This document shows positions 1-8,393 of a stretch of DNA of 64,000 nucleotides, in pieces. The notes beneath the pieces are model-generated. The model had not been told where the DNA came from and searched no databases. It worked only from the letters and a program-made list of their open reading frames with translations. Position 1 is the first letter of the stretch; each line of letters starts with the position of its first letter. Position numbers and translations under genes: made by a program. The DNA comes from a bacterium (GTDB taxonomy: Bacteria > Myxococcota_A > Bradymonadia > UBA7976 > UBA1532). The DNA is taken from positions 24,655 to 88,654 of the forward strand of contig JAUHYW010000038.1 in the NCBI GenBank assembly GCA_030426085.1, given 5' to 3'.

Positions 1-1
1 C

Positions 2-451
2 GGCAACCACGAGGCGCGGCACGTCGGCTTCTGGGGCGATCTGGACGTCATCGGCATCGACGCCTACTTCGACGTCGGCGCCCCGGTCCTGCCCGGCGGG
101 GCCGACCTGCGGCTGGGCTGGGTGCCGCACGTCACCTGGATGAAGGCGCTGTCGGAGGAGCACGGCAAGCCGATCGTCTTCACCGAGGCCGGCTACCCGT
201 CGGTGGTCGGCGCGACCCGCAAGCCGTGGAAGTGGCCGTCGGGGGACGAGGTCGTCGACCCGGGCTTGCAGGCCGAGGCCTACGACGCGCTGATGCGGGT
301 GTGCACCGTCGGCCGCTGGTGCCAGGGCGTCTTCTGGTGGAAGTACTACGAGAAGCCCGAGCGGGGCACCTCGCACGCCCACGACTACAGCCCCCGGGGC
401 AAGCCGGCCGAGGCGGTGCTGCGCCGCTGGTACCGGACCCCCGCCCCGTGA
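2..451 (+). CDS. C-terminal part of a GH113-like glycoside hydrolase (partial)
   Basis: The reading frame is open from base 2 and the gene begins upstream of the window, so only about 149 residues are seen. They look like the end of a TIM-barrel glycosidase: a strand with VIGIDAYFD, then VFTEAGYPS, whose Glu sits where the catalytic nucleophile lies in clan GH-A enzymes, then a QGVFWWKYY strand and a C-terminal SPRGKPAEAVLRRWY segment. This order fits GH113-type mannanase-like proteins as I remember them. Substrate and cell location cannot be judged without the N-terminus. The next gene starts 38 bases downstream on the same strand. Confidence 0.6.
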   Translation, partial: GNHEARHVGFWGDLDVIGIDAYFDVGAPVLPGGADLRLGWVPHVTWMKALSEEHGKPIVFTEAGYPSVVGATRKPWKWPSGDEVVDPGLQAEAYDALMRVCTVGRWCQGVFWWKYYEKPERGTSHAHDYSPRGKPAEAVLRRWYRTPAP

Positions 452-489
452 GACACGACTTCGACCCCCTGACGGTTCGCGAGGGCGCG

Positions 490-2682
490 ATGCGACGAGA
501 TGTGTGGCAGGCGATGGCGGTGGTGGCGGCGCTCCTGACGGGCTGCGCCGCGGGCGAGGTCGACGACGACCCGCCGCCCGACAGCGCGGTGATCCCCGAA
601 GACGCCGGGTTCGACATCCCGCCGGCCGTCGACCAGGGCCCGCCGCCGGAGTGCGCGCTGGGCGACAGCCGCCCGTGCGAGGCCGGCCCCGGCTGCACCG
701 GGCTCCAGGTGTGCTTCGACGGGCGCTACGGGCCGTGCGACACGATCACCGAGCTGTGCAACGGCGAGGACGACGACTGCGACGGGGCGGTCGACGAAGA
801 GTACGCCGGGGTGGGGCAGCCGTGCGCCGCCGGGCGGGGCGCCTGCCAGGTCCGGGGGGAGAACGTCTGCGCCGAAAACGGCCGAGGCGTGGTGTGCGGC
901 GCGGCCGAGGGCGAGCCCGCGGCCGAGGTGTGCAACGGGATCGACGACGACTGCGATGGGATCCCCGACGAGGAGACCGACTGCCCCGACGCCGAGGCGG
1001 CGTGCAACGACGGGGTGGACGACGACGGGGACGGGGACGCCGACTGCGCCGACGCCGACTGCGCCGACGGGCCCGAGTGCCAGGGCGACCCCGAAGACTG
1101 CGCGACGCCGGGCGACGAGGACGGCGACGGGCGGTCGGACTGCGACGACCTCGACTGCGCCGACCACCCCGACTGCCGGCCGCCGGCGATCGAGATCTGC
1201 GACGCGCCGGGCGACGAGGACGGCGACGGGCAGGCCGACTGCGAGGACCCCGACTGCGCCGACTTCGTCGACTGCGTGCCCCCGCCGGAGGAGATCTGCG
1301 ACATCCGGGGCGACGAGGACGGCGACGGGCTCCAGGACTGCCGGGACGACGACTGCGTGGGGCACCCCGCCTGCGGGCCGCCGCCGGACGAGATCTGCGA
1401 CGTGCGCGGCGACGAGGACGGCGACGGGCTCTTCGACTGCCTCGACGACGACTGCGTCGACCACCCCGCCTGCCAGGCGCCGACCGAGATCTGCGATCAG
1501 CCGGGGGACGAGGACGGCGACAACCGCCCCGACTGCCTCGACGACGACTGCGTCGACCACCCGGCGTGCGCGCCGATGGACGAGATCTGCGACCGCATCG
1601 GCGACGAGGATCGCGACGGGCTCGTCGACTGCGACGACGACGACTGCGATGACCACCCGTTCTGCGCGCCCGACCCCGAGCGGTGCGATCGCGTCGGCGA
1701 CGAGGACGGTGACGGGCTGTCGGACTGCGACGATCCGGACTGCGCGGCCGATCCCCTCTGCGCGCCCGACCCCGAGGCGTGCGACGTCGCCGGCGACGAG
1801 GACGGCGACGGCCTGTCGGACTGCGACGACCCCGACTGCGCCGGGCACCCGCTCTGCGCGCCCCCGCCGGACGTGACCCCCATCGCGGCGCCGGGCGGCT
1901 CGATCGACCTCGAGGGCCGCCTGGACGCCGCCAGCCCCACCTGGAGCCGGCCCACCGAGATCTGCGCCGCCGGCGACCCGGGGCACCCCTACCAGATCCA
2001 CCGGGTGCGCAACGACACCGGGTCGGATCAGGTCATCGACATCTACGCCGCCTGGGACGGCGACGGCTACCTGCACGCCTTCCTCGACCCGTTCGACCCG
2101 GCCGATCTCGCCGGGTGCATCGGCGGAGACGACGACGTACCCGAGGGCAACACCGCCAGCCGGCTGCTCATCGGCATCGCCGCCGGCCAGACCCTGACCT
2201 TGGTGGCCTCGACCTTCGACCCGGGCGACGCCATCGGGCCCTACGTGATGGAGGTCGTCACCCTCTCCGACCGGCGGGACGCGCCGCCGGCCGGCGGGCA
2301 GATCATCCTGGTGGGCTCGCTCGACGCCGACGACCCCCAATGGGCCCGGCCGAACCTCTGCGCCGCCGAGGCGCCCGCCGACCACGTCTACGACCGCTTC
2401 GAGATCAGCAACCCCACCGCCGCCGACATCACCGTCACCGCCACCGCCACCTGGACCGACGGGGACGGCTACCTGCACTGGTTCCGCGGCGGGCTGCCCT
2501 TCGACCCGGCCGACCTCGCCCGCTGCGGCGGCGCCGACGACGACCGGGTGGCGCTCGATACCAGCCAGAGCGAGGTGGTCGACGTGCCGATCCCCGCCGG
2601 TGAGGCCATCGTGCTCGTCGCCTCGACCTACCGGGCCGGCGAGGCGATCGGGCCCTACACCATCACCGTGACCACCGACTGA
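490..2682 (+). CDS. MopE-type Cys/Asp-rich repeat lipoprotein
   Basis: A predicted lipoprotein of 730 residues. The ATG at 490 precedes a short signal peptide with lipobox LTGC (Cys19); longer in-frame extensions overlap the previous gene and have no signal peptide. Next come two putative metal-binding motifs of the CNGxDDDCDG type known from methanotroph MopE and common in myxobacteria. Nine tandem units of about 31-33 residues follow (roughly nt 1000-1870), built as CDxxGDEDGDGxxDCxDxDCxxHPxC. The C-terminal third holds two similar beta-rich domains, each opening with GG and a strand, then a long segment with WDGDGYLH or WTDGDGYLH and DPADLA, resembling pre-peptidase-type domains. The Asp/Cys spacing suggests Ca2+ or metal binding at the cell surface. 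Function is not known. Confidence 0.8.
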   Translation: MRRDVWQAMAVVAALLTGCAAGEVDDDPPPDSAVIPEDAGFDIPPAVDQGPPPECALGDSRPCEAGPGCTGLQVCFDGRYGPCDTITELCNGEDDDCDGAVDEEYAGVGQPCAAGRGACQVRGENVCAENGRGVVCGAAEGEPAAEVCNGIDDDCDGIPDEETDCPDAEAACNDGVDDDGDGDADCADADCADGPECQGDPEDCATPGDEDGDGRSDCDDLDCADHPDCRPPAIEICDAPGDEDGDGQADCEDPDCADFVDCVPPPEEICDIRGDEDGDGLQDCRDDDCVGHPACGPPPDEICDVRGDEDGDGLFDCLDDDCVDHPACQAPTEICDQPGDEDGDNRPDCLDDDCVDHPACAPMDEICDRIGDEDRDGLVDCDDDDCDDHPFCAPDPERCDRVGDEDGDGLSDCDDPDCAADPLCAPDPEACDVAGDEDGDGLSDCDDPDCAGHPLCAPPPDVTPIAAPGGSIDLEGRLDAASPTWSRPTEICAAGDPGHPYQIHRVRNDTGSDQVIDIYAAWDGDGYLHAFLDPFDPADLAGCIGGDDDVPEGNTASRLLIGIAAGQTLTLVASTFDPGDAIGPYVMEVVTLSDRRDAPPAGGQIILVGSLDADDPQWARPNLCAAEAPADHVYDRFEISNPTAADITVTATATWTDGDGYLHWFRGGLPFDPADLARCGGADDDRVALDTSQSEVVDVPIPAGEAIVLVASTYRAGEAIGPYTITVTTD

Positions 2683-2710
2683 CCGCGACCGCCGGGCCGG
2701 CGCCGGCCGC

Positions 2711-2730
2711 CCGACCCGACCCGACCCGAC
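2711..2730. repeat. Perfect CCGAC tandem repeat, four copies
   Basis: Four exact copies of the 5-bp unit CCGAC lie in the 66-bp gap before the methyltransferase gene. It may be slippage-prone, since it sits just upstream of the start codon; no function is evident. Confidence 0.7.
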
Positions 2731-2748
2731 CCGGAGTACACCCCGGCC

Positions 2749-3531
2749 ATGAGCATCGACCGCGACCGCTACACCGCCGTCGGCCACCAGGGGATGACCC
2801 TGTGGCACCCCCATGACCCGGGCGCGCTCGAGCGGCTGATCGACGCCGCCGGGCTCGGGCCACAGAGCACCGCGCTCGACATCGGCTGCGGGCGGGCCGA
2901 GGTCGTCCTCCGCATCTCCGAGCGCACCGGCGCCGCCGCGCGGGCCATCGACGCCTCCCCGATCGCGATCGACGCCGCCCGGCAGGCCGCCGCCGAGCGC
3001 GACCCCGACGGGCGGCTCACCCTCGACTGCGCCCGGTTCGACCCGGCGCGCGCCGTGCCGGCCGATCTGGTGGTGTGCATCGGATCGACCCACGTCGTCG
3101 GCGGGTTCGAAGCGGGGCTGCCCACCTTGATCGGGCTGATGCGCCCCGGGGGCCGGCTGCTGATCGGCGACGGCTTCTGGGCCAGCGAGCCCGACCCGGC
3201 GTGGCTCGAGCGGCGGTTCGGGGGAGATCGGGGCGCCTTCTCGAGCTGGGATGCGCTGCTGGCCAGCGCTTGGGCCGCGGGCCTGACCCCGATCGCGACC
3301 CACCGGGTGAGCGCCGACGGCTGGCGGGCCTACGAGACGCGGCACAACGCGAACATCCGGGCCAGCGAGGGCCCGGACGCCGACGCCATGCGGGCGCGCT
3401 CCGACAGTTGGTTCGGGGATTGGAAGCGGTGGGGGGCGGCGCTGGGCTTCGGCCTGTGGCTCTTCGCCCAGCGCCCGGAGCAGGCGGGGGCGGACTACTC
3501 TTCTTCGATGGGATCCGTGGTCAGCTCGTAG
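2749..3531 (+). CDS. Class I SAM-dependent methyltransferase
   Basis: 260 residues with a class I methyltransferase core. The SAM-binding glycine motif LDIGCG is at residues 43-48, an acidic residue follows strand 2 (RAIDAS), strand 4 reads VVCIGS, and MRPGGRLLIGDGFW follows as the motif seen in small-molecule methyltransferases. The N-terminal HQGMTLWHPHDP resembles cyclopropane-synthase-like or arsenite-type methyltransferases, but the substrate cannot be inferred. The ATG at 2749 follows a gap that carries a 5-bp tandem repeat. The 3' end overlaps the convergent lipoprotein gene by 37 bp, so the two transcripts are antisense at their ends. Confidence 0.85.
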   Translation: MSIDRDRYTAVGHQGMTLWHPHDPGALERLIDAAGLGPQSTALDIGCGRAEVVLRISERTGAAARAIDASPIAIDAARQAAAERDPDGRLTLDCARFDPARAVPADLVVCIGSTHVVGGFEAGLPTLIGLMRPGGRLLIGDGFWASEPDPAWLERRFGGDRGAFSSWDALLASAWAAGLTPIATHRVSADGWRAYETRHNANIRASEGPDADAMRARSDSWFGDWKRWGAALGFGLWLFAQRPEQAGADYSSSMGSVVSS

Positions 3532-4232
3532 CCGACGCCGGTCGCGACGGCGTCGAAGACGGTGTTGCTGGTCAGGCGGACCTCCCAGATCTCGCCGGTG
3601 TCCTCGTCACCCAGCTCGCTGTCGACCCAGGCGTCGTAGTCGTCCTGGGCGATGAGCCAGCTCATCTCGGGGTAGCCGAGGTTCCCGCTGAAATCCATGA
3701 CGTGGTAGTAGGTGATCGTCCCGCTCTCGCCGCCCCAGGCCGCCGCCTCCAGCTCGTAGAGGATGATGCCGTTGGCGGGGTCGTCCCACAGCTGCTGCGC
3801 GCTCTTGTTGAGGGTGAAGCTGCGGTTGACGATCCAGTCGGTCCAGGTCCCGGTGCCGCTCTCGAAGTTGGCGGTGATGGTCGAGTCGTAGGTCTCCGAG
3901 GTGTCGAAGACATCGACCTCGATCTCGTCGATGGCGCCGGTCTCGATGTCATCGAGGACGTCCTCCTCCCAGCGCCAGTACTCCCGATTGTCGTCGTAAC
4001 CGGCGGCCGAGTTGTAGGCCCCGTTGGTCACGATGAGGCTGCCCACCCGGGTGCGCACGCTCTCGATGTCGATGTAGAAGTCGAACCCGGCGATGCCACC
4101 CCCGGCGCTGAGCTGGGCCATGGGGGCCGATCGTACGTCGGGCTCGGTGCCGGCGAGTTCGGACTCGCCTGCGCACGAAGCCAGGAGCCCGACGGCGGCG
4201 AAGAGAGAGAAGACGGTGCTGATGCGGCTCAT
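3495..4232 (-). CDS. Hypothetical lipoprotein
   Basis: 245 residues with a signal peptide ending in lipobox LASC (Cys20), so a membrane-anchored lipoprotein. The mature part is acidic, rich in Thr, Asp and aromatics, with a predicted all-beta character (GFDFYIDIESVRTRVG near the start, later GTITYYHVMDFSGNLG). I recognise no family. It is the last gene on this strand after the AarF-like gene, from which a 206-bp AT-richer gap separates it, so it probably has its own promoter. Its 3' end overlaps the convergent methyltransferase gene. Confidence 0.75.
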   Translation of the reverse strand: MSRISTVFSLFAAVGLLASCAGESELAGTEPDVRSAPMAQLSAGGGIAGFDFYIDIESVRTRVGSLIVTNGAYNSAAGYDDNREYWRWEEDVLDDIETGAIDEIEVDVFDTSETYDSTITANFESGTGTWTDWIVNRSFTLNKSAQQLWDDPANGIILYELEAAAWGGESGTITYYHVMDFSGNLGYPEMSWLIAQDDYDAWVDSELGDEDTGEIWEVRLTSNTVFDAVATGVGYELTTDPIEEE

Positions 4233-4438
4233 GATGGCCTCGCTATGTGATTTCGGCGCCGACTGCCGGGCTGGTGCCCACCCGGTCGCGCGGCGCGCGC
4301 CCTCGATGTGCGGAGGCCGGCAATGGCCCCTTCCCCTTTGGAGCTTAAGTTAGTTGAGTTAGGTATGCGGGGCAATGGGGGGAACTACGTATCGCGGCCG
4401 CTAATTACTGATACAAACACGTATTTCTGCACCCGTCC
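4233..4438. promoter_or_regulatory. AT-rich gap, probable promoter region of the lipoprotein gene
   Basis: About 100 bases here (4335-4430) are far richer in A and T than anything around them, with TTAAGTTAGTTGAGTTAGG-like short repeats and TAATTACTGATAC. The gap separates the end of the AarF-like gene from the start of the lipoprotein gene on the minus strand, so it most likely holds the promoter and leader of the latter. No confident -35/-10 pair was assigned. Confidence 0.4.
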
Positions 4439-5764
4439 TCATCCCTGGGTGGGGCACCATGCCCCATCGAGGGCCCCCCGCATCACCTCGGCGAAGTCCC
4501 CCTCGGCGCCCAGCCGGGCCAGGACCGCGTGCAGCCCCCAGACGAGGCGCATCCACCAGATCCACGGCGGCGGAAGGGCGACCCGGCGCAGGTTGGGATC
4601 CCGGGTGCCGTTGAACCGGGCCCCCTCGCGGATGTAGTCGGCGTCGAAGCGGAAGCCGGCCGCGCGATACGGGCGGTACTGCCAGTCCTGCATCGCGTAC
4701 CACTGCTCGAAGTCGAACCGGTCGGGCCGGGGCACCATGCCCGTGGCCAGCACCGCCTCGCGGAACGCGGCCCGATCCTCGGCCAGCACCGCCCGGACCA
4801 CCGCCCGCTCCCGCTCGACGTAGCCCCGATCGAACCGCCGGATGCAGCCGAAGTCGAGCAGCTCCACCCGGCCCCCCTCCCCCGGCTCGAACAGATAGTT
4901 GCCCGGGTGGGGGTCGGCGTTGATGGCGCCCAGGGTGAAGAAGCTCTCCAGCGCGACCCGGGCCAGCACCCGCCCCGCCGCGCTGCGCCGCTCGGCCGAC
5001 GCCTGCTCGACGAAGCGGTAGAAGTCGACCCCCTTGCACCACGCCGTCGTCAGCACCGTGTCGCCGCTGCGGGCGTCGATGACCGCCGGCACCCGCACCG
5101 CGTCCGGCAGCCGCTCGGCCCACACCGCCGCGAAGCGCCGCTGCCAGCGGGCCTCCCGGCGGTAGTCGCACTCCTCGACCACCCGGGCCCGCAGCTCCTC
5201 GGCCAGCGCCGGGCCGTCGACCGCCGTCGCCAGTGAGGCCAGCTTCGCCAGCTTGCCGATGCGCCCGAAGTCGGCCTCGAACGTCTCGAGCACCGCCGGA
5301 TACTGCACCTTGACCGCCACCGGCTGCCCCTCGAAGCGGGCCCGATGCACCTGCCCGATCGACGCCGCCGCAACCGGCGCGCGCTCGAAGCCCTCGAAGA
5401 GGGTATCCGGCCCGGCCCCCAGCTCGGCCTCGATGCGCTCGGCGACCACCTCGAAGCGCACCCCCCGCCGACCCACCTGGAGCGCCTGCAAGGCCGCGTG
5501 AGTCTCGGGCGGCAGCACCCCGTCGAAGTAGGACAGGATCTGGCCGACCTTCATCGCCAGCCCCTTCATCTGATCCAGCTCGCGGACCAGGGCCTCGCCG
5601 ATGCGCCCGTCCACCCCGCCGTCGCTGCGCCCCACCAGCCGCCGCCCCGCCAGTCGCAGCGCCGAGGCCGCCACCCGCCCGGTGGACCACGCCCGCCGCC
5701 CCCAGCCGTGGGTGATGCCGTCCAGCGCGCCCGGCGCGTCGCCCGCGTCGTCCCGATCCGCCAT
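4439..5764 (-). CDS. ABC1/AarF/UbiB-family protein kinase-like ATPase
   Basis: 441 residues with the full set of UbiB/ADCK signatures: the KxGQ motif (KVGQ, residues 72-75) in the N-terminal extension, the Ala-rich loop VAAASIGQVH, the lysine strand AVKVQYP, the catalytic-loop equivalent DPHPGNYLF and the metal-binding LLDFG. In other bacteria this family supports ubiquinone or isoprenoid-lipid metabolism as an atypical ATPase at the membrane. The ATG at 5764 is chosen because AGGAGG lies six bases upstream; an earlier in-frame start lacks a good site. Divergent from the acyltransferase gene, so lipid metabolism may be the shared theme (inference). Confidence 0.9.
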   Translation of the reverse strand: MADRDDAGDAPGALDGITHGWGRRAWSTGRVAASALRLAGRRLVGRSDGGVDGRIGEALVRELDQMKGLAMKVGQILSYFDGVLPPETHAALQALQVGRRGVRFEVVAERIEAELGAGPDTLFEGFERAPVAAASIGQVHRARFEGQPVAVKVQYPAVLETFEADFGRIGKLAKLASLATAVDGPALAEELRARVVEECDYRREARWQRRFAAVWAERLPDAVRVPAVIDARSGDTVLTTAWCKGVDFYRFVEQASAERRSAAGRVLARVALESFFTLGAINADPHPGNYLFEPGEGGRVELLDFGCIRRFDRGYVERERAVVRAVLAEDRAAFREAVLATGMVPRPDRFDFEQWYAMQDWQYRPYRAAGFRFDADYIREGARFNGTRDPNLRRVALPPPWIWWMRLVWGLHAVLARLGAEGDFAEVMRGALDGAWCPTQG

Positions 5765-5877
5765 CGGCCGCCTCCTCGCCTGCCACGAGAGTGGACCCCG
5801 AGACCCCGGAGAGGCAAGCGCGGCGGATTCCAACGCGCCCCCTTGCCCCACCGCAATCGACCGGCCATGGTGGCCGG

Positions 5878-6729
5878 ATGCACAGCGATCCGGATCCGCC
5901 CGCCGTCCCCCGCTTCGAGCCCCTGCCCCGGGCGCAGCTCCGAGGCGTCGAGCGCTTCTCGGTCCCCCTGCTCGAGCGCCTCAACCGCACCCGGTGGCTC
6001 AAGACCACGGTGCACGCGGTCGTGGGCACGCTCGACTCGCTCTTCGTGCGGTTCATCACCGGCAAGCTGTGGGAGGTGCACGGGATCGAGCACGCCCGCA
6101 TCCCGGCCGAGCGGGGGGTGATCCTCGTCTCGAACCACCGCTCGTTCTTCGACATGTACATCTGCTACTCGATGCTGTTCTTCCGCACCCGGCTCGGGCG
6201 GCGGCTCTTCTTCCCGGTGCGCAGCACGTTCTTCTACGATCGCCCGCTGGGGCTGCTGCTCAACCTCGCGATCAGCGGCGGCTCGATGTGGCCCCCGGTC
6301 TTCCGCGACGAGGAGCGCCGCCCGCTCAACCGCATCGGGCTCAAGCAGATGGCGGCCGTGCTGGGCCCCGGCGCCCTGATCGGCATCCACCCCGAGGGCA
6401 AGCGGGGCAAGGGCCCCGACCCCTATACGCTGCTGCCCGCCCGGGCCGGCCTGGGGCGGCTCGTCGCCGAGTGCCACCCCGAGACCGTGGTGCTGCCGTT
6501 CTTCACCCTGGGCCTGGGCAACAGCTTCAAGACCGAGGTCCGGCGCAACTTCCGCCGCCCCGGCCAGCGGGGGGAGCCGGTCCGCATCCGCTTCGGCCCG
6601 GCCATCCCCGCCGGCGAGCTCCAGGCGCTGGAGGACCCCCAGGCGATGACCGACGCGGTGATGGACCGCATCCGGTCGCTGGGCGAAGAGGACCGCGCCG
6701 CCCGGGCCGCCGACCCCCGGGTGGCCTGA
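5878..6729 (+). CDS. PlsC-type 1-acylglycerol-3-phosphate acyltransferase
   Basis: 283 residues. The acyltransferase HX4D box is NHRSFFD (residues 86-92), followed by FPVRSTFFYDRPLG, and the substrate-binding IHPEGKRGKG motif near residue 165. These define the PlsC/LPLAT superfamily, which transfers acyl chains to lysophosphatidate or related acceptors at the inner membrane. I chose the ATG at 5878; an in-frame start at 5791 adds 29 low-complexity residues. It heads a plus-strand run with a TraR-type zinc finger and a glycosyltransferase. Confidence 0.85.
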   Translation: MHSDPDPPAVPRFEPLPRAQLRGVERFSVPLLERLNRTRWLKTTVHAVVGTLDSLFVRFITGKLWEVHGIEHARIPAERGVILVSNHRSFFDMYICYSMLFFRTRLGRRLFFPVRSTFFYDRPLGLLLNLAISGGSMWPPVFRDEERRPLNRIGLKQMAAVLGPGALIGIHPEGKRGKGPDPYTLLPARAGLGRLVAECHPETVVLPFFTLGLGNSFKTEVRRNFRRPGQRGEPVRIRFGPAIPAGELQALEDPQAMTDAVMDRIRSLGEEDRAARAADPRVA

Positions 6730-6774
6730 CCGCGGCGGCCGATCCACCCACCCCCGATGATGTACGCTGAGCCG

Positions 6775-7143
6775 ATGCACCCACCCGAAGACCTCACCGA
6801 CGCCCAGATCGACGCGCTGGCCGCCACCCTGCGAGCCCTGCGGGCCGAGCTGATCGCCAACCTCGCCGCCTCGGCCGACGCCTCGAAGCCGGTGACCCTC
6901 GACCAGCAGGCGATGGGCCGGGTCAGCCGGATCGACGCCATCCAGCAGCAGCAGATGGCCAAGGCCGCCCGCCAGCGGGCCGAGACCCGGCTGGCGCTGG
7001 TCAAGCAGGCCCTCGCCGCCGTCGACGAAGGCCGCTACGGCGAGTGCCGCCGGTGCGAGGAGCCCATCGGCCACCGCCGGCTCCAGGCCCGCCCCGAGTC
7101 CCCCATCTGCCTGCGCTGCCAGGCCGCGATCGAGCGCCGATGA
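6775..7143 (+). CDS. TraR/DksA-type zinc-finger protein
   Basis: 122 residues: an N-terminal helical hairpin and a C-terminal C4 zinc finger with Cys91, Cys94, Cys112 and Cys115 (CRRC...CLRC). The spacing matches the TraR/DksA family, which binds RNA polymerase through the secondary channel. The acidic DxxDxA tip of true DksA is not obvious (a SRIDAIQ segment is nearest), so it may not act with ppGpp. Two upstream in-frame ATGs (6757, 6760) are possible starts. The stop overlaps the next start as ATGA, so translation of the glycosyltransferase is probably coupled. Confidence 0.8.
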   Translation: MHPPEDLTDAQIDALAATLRALRAELIANLAASADASKPVTLDQQAMGRVSRIDAIQQQQMAKAARQRAETRLALVKQALAAVDEGRYGECRRCEEPIGHRRLQARPESPICLRCQAAIERR

Positions 7144-8369
7144 CCCGCGCGCCGCGCCGGGTGCTGATGCTCACCGCCGCCTGGCCCCCGGTCGCCCGGG
7201 TCGGCGGGCGGCGGCCGCTGCGGCTCGCCCGCCGGCTGGGCGCCCTGGGCTGGACCCCGGTCATCCTGACCCCCGAACCGCAGGCCGTCTTCCGGGCGCC
7301 GCCCCGCCTCGACCCCAGCCTCGACGCCCCCCCGGTGGAGGTCCTGCGCGTCGGGCGCACCGTGCCGTCGACCGCGCTGCACCGCCTGCTCGGGCGCCTG
7401 CCCGCGGCCCGCGTCACCCGCCGGCTGCTGGCCGACGCGCTGCTGCCCGATCAATACGTCGAGTGGCTGCCCGCCGCGCTGCTCGCCCTGCGCCGGGCGG
7501 GCCCGATCGACGCGGTGTGGGCCACCGGGCCCCCGTTCGGGGTGCACGCCGTCGGGGCCGCGCTCGCCGCGGCGGCGAAGGCCCCGCTGGTGCTCGACTA
7601 CCGCGACCCGTGGACGGTCTCCGAGGTGCGCCGCCGGGCCCCGCACGCCCCACCGCTGATGCGCGCGCTCGAGGCCCGGCTGATCCGGCGGGCGGCGGCG
7701 ATCATCTACGTCGCCGACGACCTGCGGGCCCGCAACCGCGCCGCCTTCGGCCCGGCCGCCGACGGCCCGGTGATCCCCAACGGCTTCGAGCGCCCCGGCC
7801 CGGCCCCGCCGCTGCGCCCGCTGCGCCCGACATTGCTCTACGCCGGCGCGTGCTACGGATCGCGCACCATGCGCCCGGTGCTCGAGGCGCTGGCCGAGGG
7901 CTTCGGGCCGGGCACCCGGGGCCTCGTCCTGCGCGTCTTCGGCGAGCTGGACCCCGCCGCGCGGGCCTTCCTCGACGCCCACCCGCTGCCGGGGCGGGTG
8001 CAGATCGAGGCCCGGGTCGACGCGGCCGAGCTGACCGGCCACCTGCGGGGCGCCGACGGGCTGCTGCTGCTGGTGGGCGACACCCACCACACTGTGCCGG
8101 CGAAGCTGTTCGACTACATGGCGGCCGGGCGCCCGGTGGTGGGGGTCGGCCCGGCGGACGGCGCCGCGGCCCGGGTGATGGCCGAGTGCGGACTGGGCCC
8201 GTGGTGCGCCGACCGCCTGGCCCTGATCGCGGCGCTGCGGTCGGTCGCCGCCCGGGCGGTGCCCTGGGATCCGGCGCCCGACCGCATCCGGCAATACTCG
8301 GCCGACGTCATGGCCGAGCGGGTCGCGGCCGCGCTGGACCGGGCCGTGGGCCGCTCCTCGAACGATTGA
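7140..8369 (+). CDS. GT4-like glycosyltransferase
   Basis: 409 residues with two Rossmann halves. The N-terminal half opens with [18 protein letters not shown], a donor/acceptor loop typical of GT-B GT4 enzymes of exopolysaccharide loci, and has LVLDYRDPWT. The C-terminal half starts at TLLYAGACYG and has the nucleotide-binding region PAKLFDYMAAGRPVVGVG. Expected role: sugar transfer for envelope or capsular polysaccharide at the cytoplasmic membrane. The start overlaps the TraR-type gene by four bases (ATGA). No other polysaccharide genes are adjacent, so the product is unknown. Confidence 0.8.
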   Translation: MTRAPRRVLMLTAAWPPVARVGGRRPLRLARRLGALGWTPVILTPEPQAVFRAPPRLDPSLDAPPVEVLRVGRTVPSTALHRLLGRLPAARVTRRLLADALLPDQYVEWLPAALLALRRAGPIDAVWATGPPFGVHAVGAALAAAAKAPLVLDYRDPWTVSEVRRRAPHAPPLMRALEARLIRRAAAIIYVADDLRARNRAAFGPAADGPVIPNGFERPGPAPPLRPLRPTLLYAGACYGSRTMRPVLEALAEGFGPGTRGLVLRVFGELDPAARAFLDAHPLPGRVQIEARVDAAELTGHLRGADGLLLLVGDTHHTVPAKLFDYMAAGRPVVGVGPADGAAARVMAECGLGPWCADRLALIAALRSVAARAVPWDPAPDRIRQYSADVMAERVAAALDRAVGRSSND

Positions 8370-8393
8370 CGCCGCGCCCACCACCCGCCCCGG

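Noticed and set aside
385..3345. 986-codon minus-strand open frame opposite the Cys/Asp-repeat lipoprotein and methyltransferase
   Set aside because: Antisense to two well-supported genes; its Val/Ala/Gly-rich repeats are the mirror of the Asp codons on the plus strand.
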